From Arcicella rosea (lineage in GTDB: Bacteria > Bacteroidota > Bacteroidia > Cytophagales > Spirosomataceae), in NCBI RefSeq assembly GCF_040543805.1, contig NZ_JBEUMS010000014.1:1-64000 (forward strand): a stretch of 64,000 bases of DNA. The letters run 5' to 3'. Below, piece by piece: positions 34,822 to 43,251 of the stretch. Below the pieces are notes generated by a model. The model did not search any database. It had not been told where the DNA came from and worked only from the letters and a program-made list of their open reading frames with translations. Position numbers and translations under genes: made by a program. Numbering within the stretch: the stretch's first letter is position 1; each line of letters begins with the position of its first letter.

Positions 34822-35808
34822 TTACTGAATAAATTGCTTGAAACCCGCTAATGCTTTACCACTTTCTAAAGATTCTTTGGCTTTCAATACAGCATCTGGC
34901 AAAGTTAAGGCATCGTCAGCACAATATAAAGCTGTTGCTGCATTGGCTAAAACGGCTTGTGTTTGGGCTTGCGTTCCTTTGTTTTCAAGAATATTGATTA
35001 ATATTTTCGCTGATTCTTCAACCGTATTCCCCCCGTGTAAATCTTCTTGCTTACATCTTGTGAAACCTAATTGTTCAGGCGAATATGTTTCTTCTCCTTT
35101 TACGGTAATTAATTTAAAATCAGAAGTAAGAGAAATTTCGTCGTAGCCGTCTAAAGCGTACACTACGCCAAAATGCTTATACGATTTCTGTAACAGCTCA
35201 CCATAAAGTTTCAAAACGTCTAAATTATAAACTCCAGTGATTTGCTTTTGTACCAAAGCTGGATTTAAGATTGGACCAAGCATATTGAAAAAGGTTTTCA
35301 TGCCTAATTCTTTACGGATTGGACCTACAAAACGCATCGCAGGATGAAACAATGGGGCATGTAAAAAACAAATTCCAGACGTTTCTATTTTCTGACGAAG
35401 ATAAGCTGCATCATTACTAAATTTCACGCCCAAGTACTCCAACACCGTTGAAGAACCAACCGACGAAGATACTCCATGATTCCCATGTTTGGCAACTGCC
35501 TGACCAGCACCTGCTACTACAAATGAAGCTGTCGTTGAAATATTAAAAGTATCTTTTCCGTCTCCACCCGTTCCGCAAACATCCATTGGGTCGTAGGCAG
35601 AAAGGTCTATCGTTAAGGCTAATTCCAACATGGCATCTCTGAAACCTGCCAATTCTTCCGTCGTGATGGGCTTCATCATGTAGGTTGTTAGAAATGCCGC
35701 AATATGACTGTTATTGGCTTCGCCTCTGGCAATGATTCCCAAGGCTGCTTGGGCTTCTTCTTGCGTTAGGGCATTGCCTTCTGTTCTTTTTTGTAAGTAT
35801 TTTTTCAT
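34822..35808 (-). CDS. trpD: Anthranilate phosphoribosyltransferase
   Basis: Transfers phosphoribose from PRPP to anthranilate. The PRPP-binding motif DVCGTGGDGKDTFNIST, the KHGNHGVSSSVGS loop and the anthranilate-site GPILNPA are intact. At 328 residues it is full length and separate from TrpG, unlike the fused enterobacterial form. It is 32 nt downstream of trpG. Confidence 0.96.
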   Translation of the reverse strand: MKKYLQKRTEGNALTQEEAQAALGIIARGEANNSHIAAFLTTYMMKPITTEELAGFRDAMLELALTIDLSAYDPMDVCGTGGDGKDTFNISTTASFVVAGAGQAVAKHGNHGVSSSVGSSTVLEYLGVKFSNDAAYLRQKIETSGICFLHAPLFHPAMRFVGPIRKELGMKTFFNMLGPILNPALVQKQITGVYNLDVLKLYGELLQKSYKHFGVVYALDGYDEISLTSDFKLITVKGEETYSPEQLGFTRCKQEDLHGGNTVEESAKILINILENKGTQAQTQAVLANAATALYCADDALTLPDAVLKAKESLESGKALAGFKQFIQ

Positions 35809-35840
35809 TTTCGTGTTCGGTAAGTAGCGTTTTTGTTTTA

Positions 35841-36407
35841 CTAGATTTTCACCCAGTTTTCTACCATTTTCACACCGTACTCTGTTAAATACGCTTCTGG
35901 GTGAAACTGAACACCTCTTACATCATATTTACTATGTGCTTCTGCCATTACATAACCTTGTTCGTCGAGAGCAGTTACTTTTAATTCTGCGGGCATGGTA
36001 TCTTTTACAACCGTCCATGAGTGATAGCGACAAACATTTACTTCATTCGGTACTCCTTGGAAAAGTACTTCTGTTGGGTCAGTGATGATACATTTGGTTG
36101 TTACGCCATGTAATACATCGCCCATGTTGTGCAATTTTGCTCCGAAGGCTTCGCCAATGGCTTGGTGACCAAGACATACGCCGAAAATAGATTTCGTAGG
36201 GGCATATTCACGAATTACATCTAATAAAATGCCGGCTTCTTCTGGAATTCCTGGTCCAGGCGAAAGTAAGATTTTATCATACTTGCCTACGGCTTCTAAT
36301 GAAATTTTATCGTTGCGGAATACATCCACTTCATTGCCTAAATCTTTCAAGATATAGACTAAATTATACACGAATGAATCGTAATTATCAAGGACTAATA
36401 TTTTCAT
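35841..36407 (-). CDS. trpG: Anthranilate synthase component II (glutamine amidotransferase)
   Basis: Supplies ammonia from glutamine to TrpE. The class I amidotransferase triad is complete: Cys in FGVCLGHQA, His and Glu in QFHPEAYLTEYG, with the oxyanion motif SPGPGIPEEAG. At 188 residues the length is typical. In many bacteria this subunit also serves PabB. The gene follows trpE after a 111-bp gap filled by an inverted repeat element. Confidence 0.94.
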   Translation of the reverse strand: MKILVLDNYDSFVYNLVYILKDLGNEVDVFRNDKISLEAVGKYDKILLSPGPGIPEEAGILLDVIREYAPTKSIFGVCLGHQAIGEAFGAKLHNMGDVLHGVTTKCIITDPTEVLFQGVPNEVNVCRYHSWTVVKDTMPAELKVTALDEQGYVMAEAHSKYDVRGVQFHPEAYLTEYGVKMVENWVKI

Positions 36408-36417
36408 GGTTGTATCG

Positions 36418-36521
36418 AGCTGTCAGCTTTGAGCAATGAGCCTTGAGCTTTATTAATCATTTATATTTTAATTTGACAGAATGATGATAATTTTCAGCTC
36501 AAAGCTGATAGCTATCGGCTA
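36418..36521. repeat. Intergenic AGCT-type repeat element, copy 2 (inside the trp operon)
   Basis: Arms AGCTGTCAGCTTTGAGC (36418-36434) and its inverse (36497-36513) match over 17 nt with one difference and enclose 62 bp. The right side runs on into the trpE stop codon (36519-36521), so the trpE stop is embedded in the repeat. The element fills the trpE-trpG gap. Its hairpin may affect trpG translation or mRNA decay. Confidence 0.65.
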
Positions 36522-37943
36522 AATGCTTTCTGCCATATCCAAGGCTTTTCTTAAAGCACCCAATTTCAATTTGATTTCTTGCATTTCGTTTTCAATCACC
36601 GATTTGGCTACTACGCCCATACCTGCTTGGTAATAAAGCGTATTATTTTTACTCATAAAAGTACGAATTGCAATGGCATGATTAAAGTTTCCGACAAAAT
36701 CCATATAGCCAATTGCCCCGCCGTAAATGTGGCGATTTACGTTTTCTAAACGGTTGATGATACTCATTGCATTATGTTTTGGCGAACCAGAAAGCGTTCC
36801 CGCAGGGAAAGTATCGGCCACCAATTGCAATGGATTCGTTCCTACAGTCATTTTTCCTGTTACTTTAGAAACCAAGTGAATCACGTGTGAATAAAACTGT
36901 ACTTCTTTGAAAGTCTCTACTTTTACCACATCCGAACTTCTTGATAAATCGTTTCTTGCTAAGTCAACCAACATCACGTGTTCGGCAGATTCTTTGGGGT
37001 CGGCTAATAGTTGGCGAGCCAATTCAGCATCTTTTTCATCATCGCCAGTTCTTCTAAAAGTACCTGCAATGGGGTGAATTTCAGCCATTCCATTTTTAAT
37101 ACCGATTTGTTTTTCGGGCGAAGCACCAAATATTCTATAATTTTCGTAATCGAAATAGAACATATAAGGTGATGGATTGATAGAACGCAAGGCACGATAT
37201 ACTTGGAAATCATCGCCTTCAAAAGTACGACTAAAACGACGAGAAGGTACAATCTGGAAAACATCGCCACGCAAACAGTGTTTGATACATTCCTGAATAA
37301 TCACACGCATTTCATCATCCGTATAATTGGTTGTTTCATCGCCCGTCAATTTGAATGATTTCGTTGCATAATGTGGCATATCCAACAACATCTCAAGTAC
37401 TTCTAAACCTTTTACTTTGTCTGCCTCTTTTTCTTTTTCTCCAGTATATTGATGCTCGTACAAGTACAATTCATCTTTGAAATGATTGATGGCAATCACA
37501 TAACGATACACATGATAAATGATAGAAGGCATTTCTGTGTTTTCGTTTTTATCCTGAATTTCAATGTCTTCAAAATATTCAACGGCATCATAAGCAATAT
37601 GACCAAACATTCCGTTTGCCATCGGCGCATAATCAGGCTGACGTTCCCACTCAAAGCGTTTGGCGAAATCCATTAAAGCTTTTACGGCATCCTTGCGATG
37701 TGCCAATGTAAAAGTTTCGGTAGTTCCATCGGGAAAAGTTTGCGTTACGACATCTTTATCGATAACAATACTAGCCACTGGGTCGCAGGCGATGTGGCTA
37801 TAGCCATGTTCTTTTCCGTGATAATCGGCACTTTCTAGGATAACCGAATTTTTGAACTTATTACGCAATTTCAGAAAGATTCCAACGGGCGTAATGGTAT
37901 CTGCTAAACGTTTCTTCTGGGTTGTTTTTACTGAAAAAGTCAT
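36519..37943 (-). CDS. trpE: Anthranilate synthase component I
   Basis: Converts chorismate plus ammonia to anthranilate, the committed step of tryptophan synthesis. The chorismate-binding domain has QIVPSRRFSR, FGASPEKQI, HPIAGTFRRTG, DLARNDLSR and AGTLSGSPKHNAM. The N-terminal segment LESADYHGKEHGYSHI contains the LES-type tryptophan feedback site. At 474 residues the length is normal. It is first in the operon, preceded by a trp attenuator, so it is probably controlled both by feedback and by attenuation. Confidence 0.95.
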   Translation of the reverse strand: MTFSVKTTQKKRLADTITPVGIFLKLRNKFKNSVILESADYHGKEHGYSHIACDPVASIVIDKDVVTQTFPDGTTETFTLAHRKDAVKALMDFAKRFEWERQPDYAPMANGMFGHIAYDAVEYFEDIEIQDKNENTEMPSIIYHVYRYVIAINHFKDELYLYEHQYTGEKEKEADKVKGLEVLEMLLDMPHYATKSFKLTGDETTNYTDDEMRVIIQECIKHCLRGDVFQIVPSRRFSRTFEGDDFQVYRALRSINPSPYMFYFDYENYRIFGASPEKQIGIKNGMAEIHPIAGTFRRTGDDEKDAELARQLLADPKESAEHVMLVDLARNDLSRSSDVVKVETFKEVQFYSHVIHLVSKVTGKMTVGTNPLQLVADTFPAGTLSGSPKHNAMSIINRLENVNRHIYGGAIGYMDFVGNFNHAIAIRTFMSKNNTLYYQAGMGVVAKSVIENEMQEIKLKLGALRKALDMAESI

Positions 37944-37979
37944 GCTGATTTTTAGTGATTTTTAAAGAGCAAAGAAAAA

Positions 37980-38055
37980 GGCTTACTGGTTGAACAGTAA
38001 GCCTCTTCGTGAAGAAATATATCTTTATCGAAAATACATTATAACGCTGTTCAAC
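37980..38055 (-). promoter_or_regulatory. trp attenuator: terminator and competing antiterminator
   Basis: The terminator is a 9-bp stem GGCTTACTG/CAGTAAGCC (38003-37995 with 37988-37980, 6-nt loop), followed by TTTTTCTTT on the minus strand. The segment GTTGAACAG (38055-38047) at the end of the leader peptide region is perfectly complementary over 9 nt to CTGTTCAAC (37997-37989), which is part of the terminator's 5' arm and loop. Pairing of these two prevents the terminator. Ribosome stalling at the Trp codons would favour the antiterminator. Confidence 0.88.
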
Positions 38056-38107
38056 GGACGCTTGTCAGTTGCCACCACCATGCTGTATTTTTGAAATTGT
38101 TTGTCAT
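38051..38107 (-). CDS. trpL: trp operon leader peptide with three consecutive Trp codons
   Basis: An 18-codon frame, MTNNFKNTAWWWQLTSVR, starts about 14 nt after the predicted transcription start and ends within the antiterminator segment. Three adjacent TGG codons are highly improbable by chance and sit where a stalled ribosome would expose the antiterminator. It is followed by the terminator and then trpE. This matches ribosome-mediated attenuation as known in enterobacteria; here it is read directly from the sequence. Confidence 0.9.
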   Translation of the reverse strand: MTNNFKNTAWWWQLTSVR

Positions 38108-38126
38108 TGTCTGATTTTTATTTGCA

Positions 38127-38155
38127 CAAACTTAGTATTAAAAAATTAGATTCAA
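38127..38155 (-). promoter_or_regulatory. Promoter of the trp operon
   Basis: On the minus strand TTG (38155-38153), 18 nt, then TAAGTTTG (38134-38127) match the Bacteroidota -33/-7 consensus. The predicted start is near 38121, giving a short 5' end before the leader peptide ATG at 38107. Confidence 0.8.
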
Positions 38156-38284
38156 AAAATATTGTTAAAAAAATTATAGATAACATTTTTTCAGGTCTAA
38201 CAAAGCGTTTATAAATTTTCTTCAACTTGAAATACCAGAAACATTTGTATCTTCATTTCTGAAAATAAGTAAATAATATTGAAA

Positions 38285-38602
38285 ATGAAAAGACTTAAAA
38301 CTTGGGGGAAAAGAACCTTCTTTGAATATGAGGATTCTGATAGTTCAAAAATTAACATTTATTATGGTGCTGATTTAAAGTGGAAAGTCGAACTTTTTAA
38401 GAAGGACTACGAAAAATTAATTAAGGAGTTTGAAGGAAAAACAGTTCCAATAGGAACGAGTCTTGACAAACCACCAACAGGAAGTGTGGGAGAATGGATA
38501 ATCAAAAACTTAAGAACAAGCCAGATTGCCTATATTCTTGGAGCTATTCTAGTTGAAGACGGATATGCTACTAAAAAAGGGTCTGAGATTATTTTTAAAT
38601 AA
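38285..38602 (+). CDS. Small conserved-looking hypothetical protein
   Basis: A 105-residue soluble protein from the ATG at 38285 (MKRLKTWGKR), rich in Lys and Glu, with no recognised motif. A central TGSVGEWIIKNL segment and a C-terminal amphipathic helix are visible. A sequence shared with the 41-bp repeat array (CAGAAACATTTGTATCT, 38236-38252) sits about 33 nt upstream, where its promoter is expected. Function unknown. Confidence 0.6.
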   Translation: MKRLKTWGKRTFFEYEDSDSSKINIYYGADLKWKVELFKKDYEKLIKEFEGKTVPIGTSLDKPPTGSVGEWIIKNLRTSQIAYILGAILVEDGYATKKGSEIIFK

Positions 38603-38700
38603 AAAAGTATTACACTTAAAATAGTCAAAAAACCTTTAGAATTTTGTAATCAATTATAAATAATAAAGTCCTTATATCCGAATTATAAAATAATCACCCC

Positions 38701-39252
38701 ATGAAAACAAAAACATTGTTTATTATCCTAAGTTTTACCTATTCTTTTATTTCTTATGCTCAAAAAACACTTGATACAGAAATTATTCTAACTAGCAATG
38801 ATACCCTCAGGACAAAAATTAGAGTTTACGCAACGGTGATAGATAATGGTTTTTTTAATAATGAGCTTAATTTCTATAAATCCGTTCGTATTTTGGACGG
38901 AGATGGGAATAAACATAAAATAGATGCCGATTTCATAAAACAAATGAAGTTTGTTGACCTCAATGGAAAAAAAAGAACCTTTGTGCAAAACTCAGGTAAG
39001 TTGGCAGAACTGAAGTATAATGGTAAAATAACTTGGCTTAGAGAATCTTATCAATACAATTATTCAAAAATAAATACCGATTACCTCAAAAATGAATTGG
39101 GTGAAGAAGTTAAGATGGGAGAATTTAATAGTTACAGAAATAAGCTCAAACAAATTACAAAAAGTAAGCCTGAATTAAAATCATTAATAGAAGAAACAAC
39201 AATGAATGATGCTGGTATATTGTTGATTTTAGAAAAATACGAGGGGAATTAA
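38701..39252 (+). CDS. Secreted hypothetical protein
   Basis: A 183-residue protein with a clear signal peptide (MKTKTLFIILSFTYSFISYAQ, cleavage near 20). The mature part is rich in Lys, Asp and Asn, with alternating beta-strand character (IILTSNDTLRTKIRVYATV). No enzymatic motif is recognised. It stands alone before the 41-bp repeat array. Confidence 0.65.
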   Translation: MKTKTLFIILSFTYSFISYAQKTLDTEIILTSNDTLRTKIRVYATVIDNGFFNNELNFYKSVRILDGDGNKHKIDADFIKQMKFVDLNGKKRTFVQNSGKLAELKYNGKITWLRESYQYNYSKINTDYLKNELGEEVKMGEFNSYRNKLKQITKSKPELKSLIEETTMNDAGILLILEKYEGN

Positions 39253-39368
39253 CTATGTATAGTATTCACATTTATGCAGAATGATTGAAAGTATGTAGCC
39301 TACAAAAGATTTTCCAAAGGTTTTTTGCAAGTTTGATGAAGCTAGCACCTTCCTTCAATGTGGTGGAA

Positions 39369-39665
39369 CACAGTATTTTTTGTATCCAATAAATTACTGT
39401 AAGAAACACTACAGAAACATTTGTATCTAATCATTTCCTACATAAAACAGCATAGAAACATTTGTATCTAATCATTTCCTACATAAAACAGCATAGAAAC
39501 ACTTGTATCTAGTCATATCCTATATGAAATAGTATAGAAACACTTGTCTCTAATTATTTTCTGTATGAAAAAGCATAGAAACACTTGTATCTAATCAATT
39601 CTAATAAGAAATAGTATAGAAACACTTGTATCTAATCATTTTCAATAAGAAATAGTATAGAAACA
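39369..39665. repeat. Tandem array with exact 41-bp period (6-7 units)
   Basis: The core atagaaacacttgtatct starts at 39410, 39451, 39492, 39533, 39574, 39615 and (partial) 39656, each exactly 41 bp apart, with a degenerate unit before them. About 26 bp of each unit is conserved and about 15 bp drifts. The core resembles a -7 region (aCATTTGtatct). One isolated copy lies at 38236-38252 before the 105-residue gene. The gap 39253-39865 holds no gene. Confidence 0.8.
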
Positions 39666-39793
39666 AAATGATTTGCTTTAAATCAATTTGAAGCAAATCA
39701 TCTCTTAGGCATTTATTGACTGCCACATCCATTTTCAGAAAAGAGTTCGGTGATTTTGTTGGGGAATTGAGTGAATTGGGTGAAATTGTAGTA

Positions 39794-39845
39794 TTAATTT
39801 AGTCCTAAGCTCTTGCACGACTAAATTAACAAGAGCGTTACGCTC
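39794..39845 (+). promoter_or_regulatory. Potential H-type pseudoknot in the methyltransferase leader
   Basis: Stem 1 is TTAATTTAGTC (39794-39804) with GACTAAATTAA (39819-39829). Its loop contains GCTCTTG (39809-39815), complementary to CAAGAGC (39830-39836) directly after stem 1, the geometry of an H-type pseudoknot. A competing hairpin GAGCG-TTA-CGCTC (39833-39845) uses part of the same strand. The start codon is 20 nt further on. It may be a riboregulator or a structured repeat. Confidence 0.45.
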
Positions 39846-39865
39846 AAACCTAAACAATAAGCATT

Positions 39866-40609
39866 ATGCCTAAAGATAATTTCTCGACACAAGCAGCGCT
39901 TTATGCTAAATTTCGTCCTAAATACCCTGCTGAATTATATGACTTTGTTTTGACAAAGGTGAAAAACTTTGAGGCTGCTTGGGATTGTGCCACGGGCAAT
40001 GGACAAGTGGCATCGCATTTATCAACAATATTTCAAGAAGTTTTTGCGACGGATATTTCGCAAAAGCAGTTAGATAATGCTCATCAGGCGGATAATATTC
40101 ATTATTCAATTGCTCAAGCTGAAAAGACGGAATTCCCTGCAAATACTTTTGATTTAATTACGGTCGGGCAAGCCATTCATTGGTTTGATTTTGAGTGTTT
40201 TTTCCAAGAAGTACATCGTGTTGCTAAGCCAGAAGCTATTTTTGCGGCTTGGGGTTATGGTACTTTGACGATAGATAATGAAAAAGCCAATGCGCTATTT
40301 CAGGATTTTTATCAAGAACAAATTGGTGAATATTGGGATGCGGAACGTAGGTTTATTGATGAAGAATACAGAAGTATTCCATTTCCTTTTGAGATGATAG
40401 AAAGTCCAAAATTTGCGATGAACTATCAATGGATGCTTGCTGAATTAGAAGGATATTTGAATACTTGGTCGAGTGTACAGAAGTACATCAAAATTCACCA
40501 TGAAAATCCTGTAGATAGTTTTATAGAAAGTTTAAAAGCTATCTATAAAAGTTCAGATATTTTCAGGGTGAATTTTCCTGTTTTTATGAAGATGGGAATT
40601 GTAAAATAA
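39866..40609 (+). CDS. Class I SAM-dependent methyltransferase
   Basis: A 247-residue Rossmann methyltransferase. Motif I is WDCATGNGQVASHL, the acidic post-I residue lies in FATDISQKQLD, motif II is FDLITVGQAIHWFDFECF and a post-motif HRVAKPEAIFAAWGYG follows. This layout is shared with trans-aconitate-type and UbiE-like small-molecule methyltransferases. The substrate is not predictable. The preceding leader has the potential pseudoknot, and a strong terminator follows. Confidence 0.85.
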   Translation: MPKDNFSTQAALYAKFRPKYPAELYDFVLTKVKNFEAAWDCATGNGQVASHLSTIFQEVFATDISQKQLDNAHQADNIHYSIAQAEKTEFPANTFDLITVGQAIHWFDFECFFQEVHRVAKPEAIFAAWGYGTLTIDNEKANALFQDFYQEQIGEYWDAERRFIDEEYRSIPFPFEMIESPKFAMNYQWMLAELEGYLNTWSSVQKYIKIHHENPVDSFIESLKAIYKSSDIFRVNFPVFMKMGIVK

Positions 40610-40629
40610 TATTTTTCAATTTTACTCTT

Positions 40630-40666
40630 TTACTCATGGCATGACTCCAAGTCATGCCATGAGTAA
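40630..40666 (+). terminator. Intrinsic terminator after the methyltransferase gene
   Basis: Perfect 17-bp arms (40630-40646, 40650-40666) with a 3-nt loop CCA, then TTTT. It lies 20 nt downstream of the stop. Confidence 0.85.
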
Positions 40667-40705
40667 TTTTCAGTTTGAAATAGTAATCACTAGTTAAGAA
40701 GTAGC

Positions 40706-42496
40706 TTACATCTCAATCCCAATCCTCTTCATTAACTGACTAGCATTAAAACTATGGCAAACGCCTTTGCGAAGTTTATAATCGAATACCAAATCGTCGT
40801 TGACTACTTCGGATGAAAAGCTATAGTTCTTCACAAAATCTTGTTCATCAAATTCATCGCCTAATTCTACGTCGTGTGTAGAAATAAAACCAGAAGCTGA
40901 GGTTTTATGCAATTGTAACATCAAGGCTCTTGCTCCTTCGTGGCGGTCTTTTGAGTTTGTTCCTTTCAGAATTTCATCTAAAAAGTATAGTATCGAAGCT
41001 TTACTTTGCTCGCCTGTTCCTACTTCGTCAATCAATTGCTTCAAGCGTTTTAGTTCGGCATAAAAAGATGAAGTACCCTCTTCTAAAGAATCATTGCTTC
41101 GCATACTGGTGAATACTTGTAAATAAGAACATTCAAAACTTTCAGCACAAACAACACCACCCGTCAATGCCAATACTACATTTATGGCAACTGTTCTTTG
41201 GAAAGTACTTTTGCCCGACATATTCGAACCTGTAATGATAATGGTTTTCCCTCCACCAATCAGTTCAATATCGTTTGAAACTCTTTTATTATGGCGAATC
41301 ATCGGGTGTCCCAAAGCTTTTGCTTTTAGCAATACTCCGCCAGCAACGATATTGGGTTGAATAAAAGTAGGATTAGCAAAACGATAGCCCGCCAAACTAT
41401 TCAAGGTTTCAAATTCGGCAATGATAGCCAACCAAGTAGGTAAATTTTCACGATGATTTGCTTTCCAATTTTCTAATTTGATAAAATATTGAATATCCCA
41501 TAAAGTTGGAATGCCCACCACAAAAGCGAAAAAAGGATTCGTTCTATTCGCCATTTTGTTCAGAATATCTTCTAAAGCAAGAATGGCTGGACTAGCCTCT
41601 GCAATTTGGCTTTTTAGGTTTTGTAGTTTTTCTTCTTGAAAATCTTCCCTGACAATCAATTCAGCCAAGGCAGAATATGCTTTCATCGCACCAGCAATGC
41701 GATTAGTTTGGTCGAGCGCAACGGTTACTTCAGTAAATATTTGTTTTAAAATCAAACCATGAATTCCCATCAACACCAACACGATATAGATGGGCACAAA
41801 GCCCAAAATCCAAGCCAAAATCACAGGAATGGTGATATAAGGCAAAAAGCGAGCAATTTGAAATAAACTTTGTTGGATTTTCTGATTAGCTGGAGCATCG
41901 TTCCAAGCCAATAATTGATGAGTTGGTTCGGATACTTCTTCAATCAACATGGCGGAGGCTTCTAAATCTTGTCGCCAATCTATTTTCTCTGATAATTCTT
42001 GAATAGCTTTTTGTCGATTGAGAATTTCAGTCGTTTCTGCTGGATGCAAAAGCCAATTTGCCAACATTTTCGCCCCCCCAAAAGTATGCGTGCGATTCAG
42101 TAATTTATAAAGCGATTGCTTTCCGAAAATATCTAAATCGCTTGCATAAAAGTGGTTGTCTTCTGCAAATACTTCGCCTGTTTCTGTACGAGTAAATCGA
42201 TTTTCTAAACGATGAATTTCGTCTTCATTCAAAGTGCTTAAAGTTCTATTTTTGTCTCTTAAATACTTTATTTTTAAATGTTTAGTTACGGAAAACAAAA
42301 ACAAGGCAATGCCAATAATTAGGACTAATAAAGTATAAGCAAAATCATAAAATTCATAGCAGAAATAGCCAATCGCAGCAACAGCCACAAACAAAATAGC
42401 CCTAAAAACAGCCCATTGATTATATTGTTTTTGGAATTGCTCGGCAAGGTTTTGGAAATGAATTTTTCTAGATTGAAAAGTTTCGAGTGGTGTCAT
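40706..42496 (-). CDS. Membrane-associated MutS-like ATPase
   Basis: From the Met at 42496 (MTPLETFQSRK) the product is 596 residues. Two hydrophobic pairs (near 35-75 and 215-250) suggest membrane association, which classical MutS lacks. A MutS core/clamp-like helical region leads to the ATPase domain, with Walker A TGSNMSGKSTF, Walker B ILYFLDEILKGT and the STHD switch. The mismatch-recognition N-terminus of MutS is missing. This is a widespread Bacteroidota family annotated as MutS-related; a role in mismatch repair is doubtful. The frame extends 17 codons upstream to 42547, almost touching the preceding gene. Confidence 0.8.
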   Translation of the reverse strand: MTPLETFQSRKIHFQNLAEQFQKQYNQWAVFRAILFVAVAAIGYFCYEFYDFAYTLLVLIIGIALFLFSVTKHLKIKYLRDKNRTLSTLNEDEIHRLENRFTRTETGEVFAEDNHFYASDLDIFGKQSLYKLLNRTHTFGGAKMLANWLLHPAETTEILNRQKAIQELSEKIDWRQDLEASAMLIEEVSEPTHQLLAWNDAPANQKIQQSLFQIARFLPYITIPVILAWILGFVPIYIVLVLMGIHGLILKQIFTEVTVALDQTNRIAGAMKAYSALAELIVREDFQEEKLQNLKSQIAEASPAILALEDILNKMANRTNPFFAFVVGIPTLWDIQYFIKLENWKANHRENLPTWLAIIAEFETLNSLAGYRFANPTFIQPNIVAGGVLLKAKALGHPMIRHNKRVSNDIELIGGGKTIIITGSNMSGKSTFQRTVAINVVLALTGGVVCAESFECSYLQVFTSMRSNDSLEEGTSSFYAELKRLKQLIDEVGTGEQSKASILYFLDEILKGTNSKDRHEGARALMLQLHKTSASGFISTHDVELGDEFDEQDFVKNYSFSSEVVNDDLVFDYKLRKGVCHSFNASQLMKRIGIEM

Positions 42497-42550
42497 AAAC
42501 GGTATTTTTTTCAACAAAGATACAGAAAGAGCTTTGAACATTCTCAAAGC

Positions 42551-43195
42551 TTATAATGCTTGCAATTCATCCGATTCAAAGAAATGCACGCCTGTCAAAC
42601 CTTTGTTTGCCAATACTTGCATCGCTTTGGCGATTTGGGCGGCTTCAATTCCTCTGTATTTTTTCAAACTTCCTAGTAAAAGTGGTGAAATTGCTTTGGC
42701 TAAAACAATTCCTATTTTCTCGCCCAAACGAAATTCTTGTCTATCTCCCAAAATAAAAGAAGGACGAACACTGATGAAGTTTTCAAAGTCGAGCGCTTTA
42801 ATTTTCTGTTCTAAATCGCCTTTTGTTCTCAAATAAAAACTATTTGAATTCGCATCCGAGCCAATGGATGAAACCAAAATGTACTGTTTTACGCCATTGG
42901 CTTTCGCAATTTTTCCAAATTCATAAGGATAAGTACAATCAATTTTATATTGTGCTTCTTTAGAACCTGCTTTGCGCAAAGTTGTTCCCATCGCACAAAA
43001 TAAATCGTCGCCAATAATTTTTGTGGCATCAGGTTTATCGAAATCAACGATTTCTTGTTGCAAATTTGGATGCTGAATATCCAAAGGTTTGCGAAGTAAC
43101 AGCGTTACTTTTGAATAGTTTGGGTTGTCAAGTATTTGCTTGACCAAAGTACTGCCTACCAAGCCAGTAGCACCGATGATTATAGCTGTTTTCAT
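42551..43195 (-). CDS. NAD(P)-binding Rossmann protein (HTATIP2/NmrA-like)
   Basis: An atypical short-chain dehydrogenase-like protein of 214 residues. The nucleotide-binding motif is IIGATGLVGSTLV at the N-terminus. A conserved FCAMGTTLRKAGSKEAQYKID segment and YILVSSIGSDANSNSFYLRTKGDLE (Ser and Tyr-x3-Lys-like arrangement) are characteristic of the Tip30/HTATIP2 group. The substrate is unknown. It is divergent from the large helicase, with a 56-nt gap between start codons, and probably cotranscribed with the MutS-like gene. Confidence 0.82.
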   Translation of the reverse strand: MKTAIIIGATGLVGSTLVKQILDNPNYSKVTLLLRKPLDIQHPNLQQEIVDFDKPDATKIIGDDLFCAMGTTLRKAGSKEAQYKIDCTYPYEFGKIAKANGVKQYILVSSIGSDANSNSFYLRTKGDLEQKIKALDFENFISVRPSFILGDRQEFRLGEKIGIVLAKAISPLLLGSLKKYRGIEAAQIAKAMQVLANKGLTGVHFFESDELQAL

Positions 43196-43216
43196 ATTAA
43201 TTTCCAGATTTTCGTG

Positions 43217-43224
43217 TAAATTTG
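43217..43224 (+). promoter_or_regulatory. Candidate -7 box for the SF1 helicase gene
   Basis: TAAATTTG fits TAnnTTTG. It overlaps the TTG (43222) that would otherwise be the longest start, so it favours the downstream GTG start at 43252. No clear -33 TTG is seen. Confidence 0.4.
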
Positions 43225-43251
43225 AATAAATCTGTTCATCAAATAAGCATC

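Noticed and set aside
39369..39665. CRISPR array
   Set aside because: Units follow at 41 bp with only about 15 drifting bases that are themselves related, so there are no unique spacers and no cas genes.
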